A DNA stretch of 64,000 nucleotides from Rattus norvegicus (GCF_036323735.1 NC_086031.1:33305225-33369224), one strand, 5' to 3'. Numbered from the stretch's first letter, positions 33,474 through 45,461 are shown. Notes: generated by a model from the sequence alone, not told the origin. A program made the numbers and translations.

Positions 33474-34384
33474 CAAAGGCCATTATCCATGATAAACACA
33501 AAAATATTCCTTGCAAACTGAATACAGATATGTATCCAAAATATTATCCTCTATGGCCAAATTGGCTTTACCCTTTGATGTTGGGATGGTTGAACATATG
33601 TAGGCCAACAGATATAATACACTATATGGATGAACTTAAAGACAAAAATCAATATGATCATCTCAAGGGCTGTAGAAAAAGCCTTTGATAAAACCAACAT
33701 GTTTTCATGAAAAAAACCCTACATAGAGTAGAACTGGATAGCACATACCTCAAAGTAACAAAGGCTATGAATCACACACCCACAGCCAACATTATCCTAA
33801 ATAGAGAAAGCTCTGAAGCAAGTCCATTAGTAGCAGGAACAAAACAGGCTGACCTTATCCCCACCTCTTTTCAAAACAGGACTGGAAGCACTTGCTGGAA
33901 CAATAAGGCAAGAGAAGAAAATGAAAGGAAAACAAACAGGAAAAGAAGAAGCCAAACTACCACTTCTGGTAGATGCTTTAATATTACATAAGAGATCTAA
34001 AAAATTCCACCATAAAACTTCTGGAAATAATCAACAATTTCAGCAAAGTGGCAATACAGCTCCACTTATAAAAACCAAGAGTCTTTCTATACAGCAACAG
34101 CAAACATGTTTAGAAAGAAATCATGCATATAACCCTATTCATAGGAGCCTCAAAGAACAGAAAATATCTAGGAATAAACCTAACTAAGGAACTCTACAAT
34201 GAAAAATAAAAAGATACACCAGACGTCATTAAAATTAAAAACATTTGGGTTACTTACTTATGTGGAGCTATGAATCAAAACCGGGGTCTTATATGTGGCT
34301 CTACTATTAACCTAATATTTGGCTCTTAAATGGTATTATTAAGAAAAAACAAATAGGCAAAAGACAAAACAACAACAAAAGAAA

Positions 34385-34600
34385 CACACACAGGCCAGCA
34401 AACAAGATGCTCGGTGGTTCAAAGTGCTTGCTGCCAAGCCTATAACCCACGTTTGGTCCCTGGACTCCCAAGGAAGAGAAAGAGAACTGACTCTTGTAAG
34501 TTGAGCTCTGACTTTCCCAGGTGAGCCACTGCATGCCGTGTACCCACTCACACACATGGAGCATACGCTAAATAAATGAAAAAATTTTCAAATAAATAGA
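34385..34600 (+). repeat. B3/B4-type SINE
   Basis: A body of the type 'agatgctcggtggttcaaagtgcttgctgccaagcct..', 'ccctggactcccaaggaag', 'agaactgactcttgtaagttgagctctgac', and a 'cactcacacacatgg' plus AAAT tail. Confidence 0.75.
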
Positions 34601-35083
34601 AAATGAACTGTAAAGAGAATGAAAGTATTTTAAAACAGATTTCATAAAATATCTGTATCTAGAAAATATAAATCTGACAACAAAATGACAATAAAAATGA
34701 GCAAAATAAATTTTTACAGAAGATATTGGACATCATTATGAAGAAAGTGCAGATGAGAGTCACAATAATGCTTCGTATCCATATATAAAATACAATCTCT
34801 CTTAAGCCAGGTACATTTTGATGATGTTAAGAAAATGGAACTCTTATATTTCACTATTGGAAGTATAAAATTTTGTCCCTAGGGGAAGATATAACTCAGT
34901 AGTCAAATGTGTCTTAGCTCACTGATGCAGTGACTTTCCTCCTGTGTCTATTCAACAGAGAGGCATATGTGACACAAGAGTTCATGGAAGAGAAACAAAT
35001 CACAGAACAGGAGCAGTCCATGCACTCATGTGTCAACAGGTGAATATACAAAATGTGCTACGCACTGTTCAGCAGGAGACAGT

Positions 35084-35199
35084 GCAGTACGGATGCACAC
35101 AGTACTGAGTGTGCAGTACAGATGTACACAGTATTGAGTATGCAGTACTGATGCACACAGTGCTGACTATGCAGTACTGATGCAAACAGTACTGAGTAC
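35084..35199. repeat. 29-bp minisatellite, four copies
   Basis: Four tandem 29-bp units start at 35084, 35113, 35142 and 35171. Each begins GCAGTAC and continues with a GATG(C/T)(A)ACA-type middle and TACTGAGT-like end. Copies differ at a few positions each. Confidence 0.92.
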
Positions 35200-36344
35200 T
35201 CATTCGCTGATTGAGTTCAGCATGGCCTGAGGCTAAGGGATAGTTGAGGAGAGTATCAGAGAAATGGGAGCAAGTGCTTACCAAGAATGGAGCTTCTTTT
35301 ATAGGATGATAAAAATGTTCTGAAAATAGAAATGATGGCTGTTCTCTGAGACATACTAAAAAGCACTGAAGTAACATGCTAAAAGAATAAATTTATGGCA
35401 TGTGAATTGTACTTCAATAAAGTTTTAAAACTCAAAAATGAGTTTTTATGAAATTGATGATTTGAACATTATTTAGTAATATTAAGAAATTATAATTACA
35501 TTTAGGTGAGACAGTAGTATTTTTTAGAGAAAACAATCTTATCTTTTAGTTACATGCTAAAATATTTATGCCATCTAAGATTTTCTTTAAATAATGGGAA
35601 ACTGAATAACTATACAAATAAAACTAGTAGGCAAATGTTAGGTACTTGTAATGTTTTTATTGTAGTACAATGTTAACTTTTGAGAAAGTATGAAATTTTG
35701 TGTATTTAGAAGCTTAGAAAATGACGGGTATCTTTAGAGTAGTTAGGCCAGTAAGCATCAAGAAATATTGTTGTCACTAACAATGCCAACAACATTTTAC
35801 TCTGGTTTAATTAATACAAAAACCAGTCTTAACACTAGTTCTAAAATTTCTTGATTCTTTTGATTAGTGAGGCAAATGAAAAGTCAGTGGAGAACATAAT
35901 CAATAAGTAGCTTAATTTCTAGGAATTTTGTCATTGTTATGCGATTTAAGTTCTTAGGAAAATGGAAGGCTTTCTACAACAGCTGTAGTCTTGAACAAAG
36001 CTCTACCCAGACCTCCAGTTTAGGGTTATTCTCAGAGACAGCATTCCTCTTGACTAAACAACCCAAGACAAGTGCCTCTCCATCTAGCAAAGCACTCATG
36101 AGTTAACATGCACGAGCCTCATGCACACTGGCATAACTGTTCTTGTAAAAGGCCAGATAGTAAATATTGTAGATGTTATCGGCAACAGATATCTGCTATA
36201 ACTTCACTCAGCTGGTGCAGCATGAAAGCAGACAGATATGGCACACACACACAACGAACATGGCTGTTCCACTATATTTTTATTTATAATACCAAGAGCT
36301 ATTGACTACAGAGTAATAGTTTCTGAGTAGGAATTAAAATGATA

Positions 36345-36500
36345 AACATATAATTGAGAGCAGACTTGAGGCACATACTTGTCAGGAGGTTGGCAGAAGG
36401 TTGAGGAGGTGGAGGCCAGCCTAGGGTATACTGTGAATTCTAGGTCAGCCTGGGCTACATAGTAGGACCCTACCATGTATATGTACATTTATGTACAAGA
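36345..36500 (+). repeat. B1-like SINE, diverged
   Basis: It has a '..gaggcacatacttgtcaggaggttgg..' head, 'gtggaggccagcctagggtata', a 'ggtcagcctgggctacatagtaggaccctacc' end and a short A tail after 36495. It lies about 85 bp downstream of the Ptpn4 exon 36583-36718. Confidence 0.65.
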
Positions 36501-36582
36501 AAAAAAAAGATATAGGATGCAGATTAGTATCAAGATCCATCGTACTTAGAAGGCAGAGGTACATATGAAGCCCAGTACTTAC

Positions 36583-36718
36583 AGGGGTTTGGATCATCAT
36601 GGCTCTTTGATCTCTCATTGTTCTTACAATGTCTAGTGGATACACTGGCTGATTGCATTCAATGAGACACATAGCAGTTTCCATAGTGATGAGAACCCCA
36701 GTCCTTCCTATTCCAGCA
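36583..36718 (-). CDS. Ptpn4: Ptpn4 exon with the phosphatase P-loop (residues 853-898)
   Basis: It encodes AGIGRTGVLITMETAMC and onwards to MRDQRAMMIQTP. It supplies the P-loop arginine of the HCSAGIGRTG signature. The first base completes Ser853, whose codon is split with the previous exon (phase 2). It ends at the Q-loop QTP. The acceptor is TTTTTTAG, the donor GTAAGT. The residues match human PTPN4 as I recall it. Confidence 0.97.
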
Positions 36719-37084
36719 CTAAAAAAGACAAATAGATGTGCAAAGGTTCAGTGGTGCAATTATTAAATTTGTAGCTTTTCTGCGGAAATATCAAAGTATC
36801 AAATCACAGTGAAGAAAAACAATTTCATTTTAAGGTTTTATTTCATAAAACTATCAAGTCAACTGTTTAATATTTTAAAATGCAAAGTAACAAAATAAAT
36901 CATAACAAATACATAAAAGATAATTATGGTTTTTGTACCTTATATAAGTCAATGTTTTAAAGTTAAGTTATATCAACTTGAGATACTTAAAAAGTATAAC
37001 CTACAAACATGACTATAGTAGCCACTAAAGATTTCTATAATATAAAGGTCCATACATCTCATCTTCTTGACATTACATCTTATT

Positions 37085-37302
37085 TTGCTTTTAAATTATT
37101 TCATGTGTATAAGAGTTCTGCCTACAAGAATGTAAGTGCACCATGTGACTGTGCCTAGCGCCCATAGAGGTCAGAGGTGACATCCCCAGCAATAGGAGTT
37201 AGAGATGGTTGTTAGCCACCATGTTAGTGCTGGGTCCTGAACCCTAGTCTCTGAATGAGAAACAAGTTCTCTTAAGCACTACACTATCATCGCTCCAGCC
37301 CT
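37085..37302 (-). repeat. B2/B3-type SINE, diverged
   Basis: A reverse-oriented element: 'cataagagttctgcctacaagaatg'-like tail, 'cagaggtgacatccccagcaatagg', 'agagatggttgttagccaccatg', and a '..cactacactatcatcgctccagccc' end. Confidence 0.7.
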
Positions 37303-37539
37303 GACCATGGACTCCTAAAAAACATTTTTTTAGTTAGCATACAAAATGATGAATTTTATGACATTTTCTTGCATTACACTACCCAAGTAAAAAGTATGTT
37401 GTCAACACTTGTAAAATGGTAGAGGTAACTGTGTGCATTTACTTCTGGGTCCGTGATTCTAGCCACTGATCTGTACAGTGTGTTTCATGTCCACATCCCG
37501 CTGTGTCTGTCACTACAGTTACACAGTATCATTTGAGAG

Positions 37540-39500
37540 CATGTATTATGATGCTTTCTGCTTATGGTTTTGTTTGTTTGTCTTGGTTACTTAGGATCTT
37601 TTGTACTTTAATGTGAGTTTTAGGATTTTCTGTTCCAGTTCTGTGGAGAATGTTGCTAGAATTTTGTCAAAGATTATGTTTAGTCTAAGTTTCTTTTAGG
37701 AACAAAGAAATTTTTACAATTATTATAGAAGCTCATGAGGATGCTAAGTATGGAGATTCACCTTTCAATATCTTCAATCACTTTCTCCAGTATTTTAGCA
37801 TTGTTATTATAAAGGTCTTTAGTGACCTTAATTAAGTTCTTTATTATAGCTGTCATGAATGAAACTTCCCTACTGACTTCTTTGTTGGCAGCTAATGATC
37901 TATATGAAAACTATCTATATTTGTTTGTTGATCTTTTTTCTTTTAATCTTGTTAAAAGTGATATTCAGAGCTAAGAGCTTTCTTATGGAGTCTACAGGGT
38001 ATTTCAAGAATCACATCACATGACCAGAAAATAGGGATAATTTAACTTTTTCCTTCATTATTTATTTATATGTTCATTTTCTTGCCTTATTCTAGCTAAG
38101 ACTTTGAGATTATACTGAGTCAAGCATAGAGCATTCTACTGAATTTTCCAGTTTCTGACTGAGGGGAAAATGTGTTCAGTTTTTCTGCATTTGGTATAAT
38201 GTTAGCTACAGGATAATTGTAGACTTTATTATGTTGAGGGCATGGTTCTTTTGTGTTTCTTTTCATTTTCTTTCTCCTTCTCTTCCCATTTCTTTTTCTC
38301 TTCTTTCCTCTTATAATTTTGCTGCTTGATTTTGGGGGGGGGGGGTTGGTTAACGTTTGCTTTTTTCTTTTTCTCTATCTGCATTAGGAATTTCACTGAC
38401 TTATTTTGTTAAACATGATATAGGTTTAAGTATCCTTTGTTTAATTTAGTTCTCTCATGAAATTAATTCATTCTTTTGCTCTCTTGATGGTTCCTACTGC
38501 CCTGTATTTAGGTTCCCTTTGAGTATCTTTTGCAATACTGATTTAGTGGTCATGAACTGTTTTAGTGTTGAAATATCCTTATTTCTGTTCATATTAAAAG
38601 GTAGCTTTGTTGAATAGAGCAGTTTTATTGGCTATTCATTTTCAGGACTTGAAATATACTATTCTATACTTTCTGGCCTTTTTAAAATTTCTGTTAGAAG
38701 ATTTGATGTATGCCACTCCCCTAAATGCTTACTATCTCACCGCGGTATGCGTTTAAGTGTTTTTACCTGCAATTATATATGTGTATCGCATGCGTCTCTG
38801 GCCCCAGGAAGATGAAAGGGCATGAATCCCTTGCAACTGGATGTAAAGACAGTTATGAGCTACTGTGTGGGTTCTGGGAATCAAAGTCAGACCTTCTTCA
38901 AGAACAGCCAGTGTTTCTGACTGATAAGCCACCTCTGCAGTCACTATGCTTACCGTTGTAAGTGAGTTGCTGCTTTTTTCTTCTTATAGAATTTGTCTTG
39001 TTTGGGAAAGGGGCTCACTATGTAGTATTGGCTGGAGCAAACATCAAGATCCTACTATTTTTGCACCAAGGTATGTTCCACTGTGCCTAGCTGGCTCTCC
39101 TACAGTTGTAGGAGATACCTTGAGTATCCTGTACCATGAGAGGTTCGTCCCTGGTCATGTAATTTGGGGTTCTAAATGCCTCCTGGGCTTAGATGTTCAT
39201 TTCTTCCCTAGATTTGGAAAACTGCTCTACTTTCATTAAATAAGCTCACTAGACCAGCTTTTGCATGTTGACTCCTTCTACCACACAGTTCCTAGATTCT
39301 GCCTCTTAATTATATCCTAAAGTTTTTGAAAGTTGTAGTTGTAACTTTCTGTTTGCTTGTCTTTAAACCACCATATTTGCATAGTGTTCTTCAGCCCTGC
39401 CCACAATCCTGATGTTCTCTTATTATTGTTGCTTGGTCTAGTCCATTGGTAATGCATTCTACTTTCTATATTTTATTAAACCTTTGCTCCCCTGAAGTTT
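37540..39500 (-). mobile_element. Degenerate L1, ORF2 part
   Basis: The plus strand reads as antisense L1: 'cttggttacttaggatctttt', 'tctgtggagaatgttgctagaatttt', 'gagctaagagctttcttatgg', then 'agggataatttaactttttccttc' and 'ttattctagctaagactttgag'. The sequence after 38450 has L1-related wording but is less certain. A SINE lies at about 38750-38945. There is no intact frame. Confidence 0.65.
38750..38945 (-). repeat. B3-type SINE inserted in L1
   Basis: A reverse-oriented element: 'gtctctggccccaggaagatg..agggcatg', 'gacagttatgagctactgtgtggg', 'agaacagccagtgtttctgactgataagccacc'. Confidence 0.65.
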
Positions 39501-39548
39501 AAAAGAAGAGGAAGAGGAAAAAACAGGAGTTTTTGTTTTTGTTTTTAA

Positions 39549-39765
39549 AAAGTAAAGCTTGGGCTGGAGAGATGCCTCAGCGGCGGAGAGCACTGACTCT
39601 CTTCCAGGGGTCATGAGTTCAATTCCCAGATACCACATGGTGGCTCATAACCCTCTGTGATAGAATCCAGTGTCCTCTTCTGGTGTGTCTGAAACATACT
39701 ATACAATGTATGTATATATAATAATACAAACACGTGTATATATACAAAATAAAATCTTAAAAAAA
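39549..39765 (+). repeat. B2 SINE
   Basis: It starts GGGCTGGAGAGATGCCTCAG, has 'catgagttcaattcccag', 'accacatggtggctcataacc' and 'gtgtcctcttctggtgtgtctg', and ends in a TATA-rich and A-rich tail. It is close to the B2 consensus, so moderately young. Confidence 0.92.
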
Positions 39766-40556
39766 GTAAAAGTTTGCTGAATAATGAAAAACAAAACTAA
39801 TTAAACATAAGAAAGGGAATTAAAAAAATAAAAACACAAAAATTCTACTTTGTAAGATGGGTTGGCAGTGCACATGTGCAACTCCAAGATTGGGTAGGTG
39901 GAAGACTGAGGATTGTGAGTTCAGAGCTATTCACAATTACAAAAAAAAAAAAAAAGAGTATTAAGACCAGCTTAGGTCATATGAGACCTTTTTCCAAAAA
40001 TATTGAAATAATAAAACATTAAGATAGAGTTAAAAGACCACTAAAAGTATAGTAGGGGGGAAAGTCCTCAGGAAACCCAATGGCAACAAAAGAGATGACA
40101 TTTTGGATCTGCTGCTGTTCGATCTTTGGCACAGGCTAAGCACAGGCATTTCACTGTTTCAGCTCCCCTTGTCTGTGTACTAGCAGCCTCTGCTGGCCTC
40201 ACGTAGTCTTGCAATTTAAAACTAAAAAAAAATACATTCCTGTTTTTATAAAATACCCAGTTTTTAATATCTTGCTATAGCAATACAACCACATGGAAAT
40301 AAGGTTACTTTTCATCATATCCATTATATAATCACTTATAAGACACATTCCAATGAACAGGTATTAAAATAAGAGAACCAGAAAAATGACTATTGTTTTT
40401 ATCCTTTGGCATAGTTTCTTATACCATTATATTAGAATTTTCTCCACTGTCTTCCAGCTTCTATCAAGGAAGTAATCACAACAAAAGGCCAAGATACAGA
40501 ACACATTCCTCAGAATGTACTAATTCATTATTTTTTAAGGACAGGAAATAAAATAC

Positions 40557-40705
40557 CTGCAATGAACAATAATCGGCTCTTCTTTTCCAGCCCTCTTGTT
40601 TCGGACATGACAAACGAAATCCAGAAAGTCACTTGAGTCGTCAGGTACCCCATGGTCAGGCCAGGCTGTGTACTGAATCTGAGTGAGTTGGCGACTCTCA
40701 TTTTT
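40557..40705 (-). CDS. Ptpn4: Ptpn4 exon with WPD loop and catalytic cysteine (residues 804-852)
   Basis: It encodes KNESRQLTQIQYTAWPDHGV onwards to KEEPIIVHC. The WPD loop aspartate falls at residue 820, the general acid, and the last complete codon is catalytic Cys852. Two bases of the next codon (AG of Ser853) end the exon. The donor is GTATTT, weaker than the GTAAGT of most neighbours. Compared with human as I recall it, Gln809, Thr816 and IleIle before HC are substitutions. Confidence 0.97.
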
Positions 40706-40918
40706 CTGAATGAAAATGAAAAGTTACACATTTTGACTTAGGAATTACCTAAAATATAAAATTCATGTCATTTTAAGTTTATAAGGAAAGCAAATCCACC
40801 TTTCCTTTTCCTCTTGCCATAGTGTATAAACTCACTTAAATATAACATTTGACCAGAAGGAAAACATTTCACAGAAATAGCTGTATCCTTGTAAGTACTA
40901 GCTACTTACATTGCTATA

Positions 40919-41083
40919 CTTTTTTTTTTTTTTTTTTAAGGTTTTCCGAGACACACTTTCTTTGTGCAGCTTTTGGCTGTGCTAGATCTAACTCTGTAGA
41001 CCAGGATGGTCCGAATTCATAGAGATCCACCCGCTTCTACCTCCCAAGTGCTTCCTAGAGGTGTACACCACCACCACCAGGCT
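40919..41083 (-). repeat. B1 SINE, diverged
   Basis: A T-run tail at 40919-40938 (reverse poly(A)), then 'ggttttccgagacacactttc', 'tctgtagaccaggatggtccg', 'catagagatccacccgcttctacctccc' and 'gaggtgtacaccaccacc', in B1 reverse order. Confidence 0.85.
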
Positions 41084-41299
41084 ACATTGCTACACCTTAA
41101 TAACTCATTTTTATATCTGTAAGGTATTTTGAACATGGTGATCAAATAAATAGGCAGAAATAAATTAAGTTCAGAGAACTGCTTAAAAGATTACCTAGTA
41201 GAGATTCCATGTGAACAAAGATGGTAAACACTTTTGTGAGTATAAACAAAATTTGAGATAATTTTCCGTGACACAAATGACATCATGGAGATTAGAGGG

Positions 41300-41520
41300 T
41301 GAAAAGCCCCAGGAGAATGGAATGACTCAGCAGGTAAGAGTGCTTGTGGCCAGGAATGACCATCTAAACTCAATCCCTGGGACCCACTTGCTGGAGCAGA
41401 GACTAGACTCCTCCAGGTTGTCGTCTGCCCTCTCTGACCTCCACAGATGCACCATGACAAAACCACAAAGACTTGTACACACATACATAAGTGTAATAAT
41501 ACTTAAATACAAAAATCTCT
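41300..41520 (+). repeat. B3/B4-type SINE
   Basis: A body 'gaatgactcagcaggtaagagtgcttgtggccagg', 'caatccctgggacccacttgc', 'gttgtcgtctgccctctctgacctccac', and an 'acacacatacataag' tail. Confidence 0.75.
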
Positions 41521-41839
41521 CAAATACACAGATTAAAAATTAGAGGCCATAAAAACACAAAGTTAAAAAAGGATTAATTCTATTTGGTTGGGGTAGGGGG
41601 AGCAATGATGGATATAGTGACAGTAAGAACTTTGGCTCAAATCCTCAAATCCTGACTCTGCCAGTTCCAGCACTTAACTGGTCCCTTGACAGGTGAAACA
41701 ACGACACCTACAGTTCCACAGCATCTTTAGGTACAAAAGGTAAAAGAAAAGACAAAACCTTATCAAATTACTTACTAGCACACTTTAGAAAAGGATATAA
41801 CTATTGTTCAACATCATTCAGTCTGGGGACAGCCATTTA

Positions 41840-42530
41840 TGTTAAAGGGAGATCATGAATGAGAAGATCAGGATCGGCTCAGCCCACCAAGTTCTCAGCA
41901 CAGAGGAGATTTAGTTGTCCCAGAGACAAAGGGCAGGAATGAGAAAGACAGAGATAGAGGCTGGGGGAGAAAGGAGAGGAAACAGGAGAGAGGGGGAAGG
42001 AGTGTTTGTCCTTGGGGTGGGGGTGGGGTGGGTGCTGATGAAGGACTGCCTCTGGATAGAGGAGACAGACTTGGCCTATAAGTAAATGGCGGTTCATAAA
42101 GGTAAAAGGGGAAAGCTCCGGTTAGAGTGGGATGCTTAATTTTAGTTGGGCATGTTAATGAGGTTAAGACGAAGCGGGTTTTTGCTTGCTGGACTTCAAT
42201 ACTTTGAGAGATGGACTCATAGTCAGCTTCAGGAGGAGAAAGTGGCCAAATAAGGAAATGGGCCTCTTTGGCTAGCTTTAAGAATGTAATCGAGCAAGGC
42301 AGAGAAAATGTGGGAGAAGGGCAAGGCCTGCCAGAGCCATGTTTGCCATTCTCAGGTTAACTAGAGTCCCTTCAATGAAGTGAAAGTTAATCAAGACTCT
42401 GGGAGTGGTAACTGCCTATTCACGATTTATTACCGTATGTGAATTTTTATGTCGGGTAGAAACTTTGTTTTTTCCATTCTATTTGGCTCAAGTTGGGATT
42501 AGATACTTGTACCGCCATATTTAGTAACCC
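41840..42530. repeat. Rodent LTR-like fragment, family not assigned
   Basis: A stretch with 'cagcacagaggagatttagttg', a purine-rich middle and 'gttagagtgggatgcttaattttag'. The order reminds me of a dispersed rodent LTR family that I cannot name. No terminal repeats or coding parts are visible. Confidence 0.4.
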
Positions 42531-42556
42531 TGACAGCCATTTTAAAGAAAGTCAAG

Positions 42557-42745
42557 GGGGCTGGAGAGATGGCTCAGTGGTTAAGAGCACCGACTGCTCT
42601 TCCTGAGGTCCTGAGTTCAAATCCCAGCAACCACATGGTGGCTCACAACCACATGTAATGGGATCTGATGCCCTCTTCTGGTGTGTCTGAAGACAGCTAC
42701 AGTGTACTCATATACAATAAAATAAAATCTTAAAAAATAAATTTA
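42557..42745 (+). repeat. B2 SINE, young, with 13-bp target-site duplication
   Basis: Almost consensus from GGGCTGGAGAGATGGCTCAG to the ATAAAATAAAATC tail. It is flanked by TAAAGAAAGTCAA at 42543-42555 and 42746-42758, 13 bp identical. Low divergence and an intact duplication suggest a recent insertion. Confidence 0.97.
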
Positions 42746-43274
42746 TAAAGAAAGTCAAAGGAAGAGAGTAACTGCCACATAAGACTGTGAAGGTCCAGGT
42801 CTTCCCCACCAATACTTAATTCTTTGAAAGGAGGAACTGCTGCTACTCCAAGGGTATGACTAATGACAAGTAGAGCCTAATTGGCTCTCTTACAGCCAAT
42901 AAGGATGGAGCCGGATGATGAGCTATACAGCTATACATAGCCCTGGCATCTTTATTTGTATACCTGAGTACCTGAGAACTATGCAAAGATAAATTAAGTG
43001 TGTGTGCATATGCATGTATATGGACTATGTATAAGTGCAGGCCAGAAAAGTCATCAGGTATCCTCCTTTATTATTTTCCACTTAATCCTTTAGGACAGGA
43101 TCTCTTCCTGAATCTGGTCCTTGCTCACAGCTATGGTAGAACTCAGAAAGCCCAGGGATCCTTCTGTCTGAATTCTCAAAGCTAGGGTCACAAGCACTTG
43201 CAATTAGGTCTAGCTTATCATATCAAGTGTTGGGATCTGAACTCTCCTTATGACTGATCAGCAGTGCTCTTTTG

Positions 43275-43369
43275 TTAAGAATTATTTATTTATTTTATGT
43301 ATATGAAATGTACAGTATTTTATGTATACTGTACTTGTCTTCAGACATACCAGAAAAGGGCATGGCATC
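43275..43369 (-). repeat. B2 SINE, left part (split by LTR element)
   Basis: A reverse-oriented B2: an ATTTATTTATTTTATG tail, then 'gacataccagaaaagggcatggcatc'. It continues at 45787 after the LTR element. Confidence 0.85.
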
Positions 43370-43679
43370 TGTCTTAGGGTTTTACTGCTATGAAGAGACA
43401 CTATGACCATGGCAAAATTTATAAAGGGCAACATTTAATTGGGGCTGGCTTATAGGTTCAGAGGTTCAGTCCATTATCATCAAGGCAAGAGCATGGCAGT
43501 ATTCAGGCAGGTATGGTACAGGCAGAGCTGAGAGCTTAACATTTTCATCTGAAGGCTGCTAGTCTCTAGGCAGCTAGGGCTAGGGTATTAAAGCCCCGAT
43601 CCACTGTGACATACCTACTCCAACAAGGCTACACTTCCTCATAGTGCCATTCCTTGGCCTAAGCATATATAAACCATCA
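43370..43679 (-). repeat. 3' LTR of the ERVL-like element
   Basis: Starts TGTCTTAGGG and ends AAACCATCA on the plus strand. It aligns with the right-hand LTR, apart from point changes and an 11-bp indel near the middle. Confidence 0.85.
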
Positions 43680-45437
43680 CATTCCACTCCCAGGCTTCCA
43701 TAGGCTTGTTCAAATGTAAAAGTCTATGGCGGGCATATCTGAACTTAGCATAATAAAAAATACATTTAGTCCAACTTCTAAAGTCCCCATAGTCTATAAT
43801 CTCAAAAATGTTAAAAGTCCAAAGTTCAAAGTCTCTTCTGTGATGTATCCAATCACTTAACTATAATTCCAAAAACAGGACAGGAAGCCAGCTGGGCAAA
43901 CTCCAGACTCTGCATCTCCAAGGCTGGTGTCAAAGCAGTCTTCAGATCTCTAACTCCTTTTTCATCTTTGTTGACTTCAACAAATTTCTTTTTCCCAGGC
44001 TGGTTCCACTCCCTGTAAGCAGCTTTCCTCAGCAGATATCCCATGCCTCTGGCATCTCGAACATCTTGGGGTCTCCAAGACAACTTCATTATTACAGCTT
44101 CTTGTTTCAATGTCTGGGATCCACACATGATCTTCTGGGCTCTTCCAAAGGGCTAGCATTATTTTTCCAGCTCTGTATTCTGTAGCATTCTAAGCTCAGG
44201 TTGATCCACTCCATTGTTGCTGCTGTTCTTGGTGATCATCCCACGGTACTGAAATCTCCAATACACTGCTGCAACTAGGCTTTACCAGTAGCCTCTCATA
44301 GGCTCTCTTCATGGTGCCAAGCCTCAAATCCTTTATGTGACACCCTCAGTGCTGGGCTGACAACTGCAACTGGAGCTGCACCTTCACCAATGGCCTTCCA
44401 TGGCCTCTCCCAGAGCCAAGCCTCCGCTGCTCTTCATGATCCCTTTATGCCTTCAAAACCAGTACCACCTGGTGACACTTACACATTACCAAGTACAGCT
44501 GCAGCACGAGGTACAACCTTTCCTATCTCTGGAACACAGCTTCTTTGTGCTCTCAAGAACATTTACCAGAAGATTTCACCTCAGTAATGTGAGTTTCTTC
44601 TTAATCACCACTACTTTCTTAGTTCCAGCTAACCAGTTTCAAGTGTCCCAGTAGTCTCCTCTTGACGACAGAGCCAGATACACATGGTTGAAGCTGCCAA
44701 AGTTCTGCTGCCTGCTGGGGCTGGAATATGTCCCCCTTGTTCTATTACATCATCACCAGCTTTCAGTTTTCTAACTCCTTCACTGCCTACCTTGGCTGTC
44801 CTGAAACTTGATCTATAGATTGATCTTGAACTCAGAGATCTGCACGGCTCTGCCTCCTGAGATTAAAGGGGTATAGCACTATGGCTAGACCTAAACTTAG
44901 CTGGGTGGCAAATTGCCCCAAGGTCACCATTCCCTTAACTCAATTTAATATCCTTGAACACAGGATTCAGCTTTATTTCACTTTCTGGTGCCCCTTTAAT
45001 ACTTGAACCATATATTTTATATTTTTCCTTTCTCAACTTGCTCCTTTTCATTAAAATGCTCTTCAAAAGAATGAACTTTAGTAAACACATAACAGAATTT
45101 ACACCAGGCTGTTTTGAGACTTCCTTTTTCAAAGCAATTAATCTAAATCTTATCACCCTAACCTCAGGAAGACTCTTCAGACAATGGCAAAAAGCAGCCA
45201 CATTTCCCCCTAAAATTACACAAAAACATTCTCTAGGCCACACACTGAAATTCTTCTCCACTGAAGCATCTTGGGCCAGGCCCAAGCAGTTCAAATCACT
45301 CTCAGTAATGAAGTCTTTCTTATTCCTACTTGGATGGCCCAATAAGCCCCATTTAAAGCATTCTACTGCTTTTCTAATCCAAAGTCCCAGAATCAACATT
45401 CTTCCAAACAAAAGCATGGTCAGGCCTATCACAGCAA

Positions 45438-45456
45438 AACCCCACTCCTGGTACCA
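45438..45456 (-). other. Primer-binding site, tRNA-Leu(UAA)
   Basis: 19 bases on the minus strand complementary to the acceptor end of tRNA-Leu(UAA) including CCA. They begin 5 bases from the inner edge of the right-hand LTR. The tRNA sequence was recalled from memory. Confidence 0.75.
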
Positions 45457-45461
45457 GTTTC

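Larger units (their letters stand above)
30890..34245 (+). mobile_element. Degenerate L1, parts of ORF1 end and ORF2
   Basis: Plus-strand L1 sequence in the expected order. An ORF1/ORF2-junction-like part lies at about 31080-31960. An endonuclease-region-like part lies at about 31970-32500 ('aatggggccagacgtgaggaag', 'cagacaggtcatctgg'). A mid-ORF2 part lies at about 32640-33060. A reverse-transcriptase-region part lies at about 33560-34200 ('gatgttgggatggttgaacatat', 'atgatcatctcaagggctgtag'). Frames are broken throughout. It is interrupted by a B2, an (AGGA)n tract, a poly(A) and an (ATA)n. It is antisense to Ptpn4. Confidence 0.75.
27007..36582 (-). other. Ptpn4: Ptpn4 last intron
   Basis: 9.6 kb, phase 0. 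It contains an ID element, B1, B2 and B3/B4-type SINEs, and a long degenerate plus-strand L1 (30.2-34.25 kb) interrupted by a B2 and several microsatellites. A 29-bp minisatellite lies at 35.1 kb. 35200-36300 shows no clear repeat or exon; part of it may be old L1 3' sequence. Confidence 0.8.
36719..40556 (-). other. Ptpn4: Ptpn4 intron splitting the catalytic signature
   Basis: 3.8 kb, phase 2. It contains a B2/B3-type SINE (37085-37302), a minus-strand L1 (about 37.5-39.5 kb) with SINE insertions, and B2 sequence at 39.55 kb. 39770-40550 has an A-rich B1-like remnant and otherwise nothing recognised. Confidence 0.85.

Noticed and set aside
30890..34245. Possible active L1
   Set aside because: Frames are broken throughout, and a B2, a 40-base poly(A) and microsatellites interrupt it; only remnants of ORF2 order remain.
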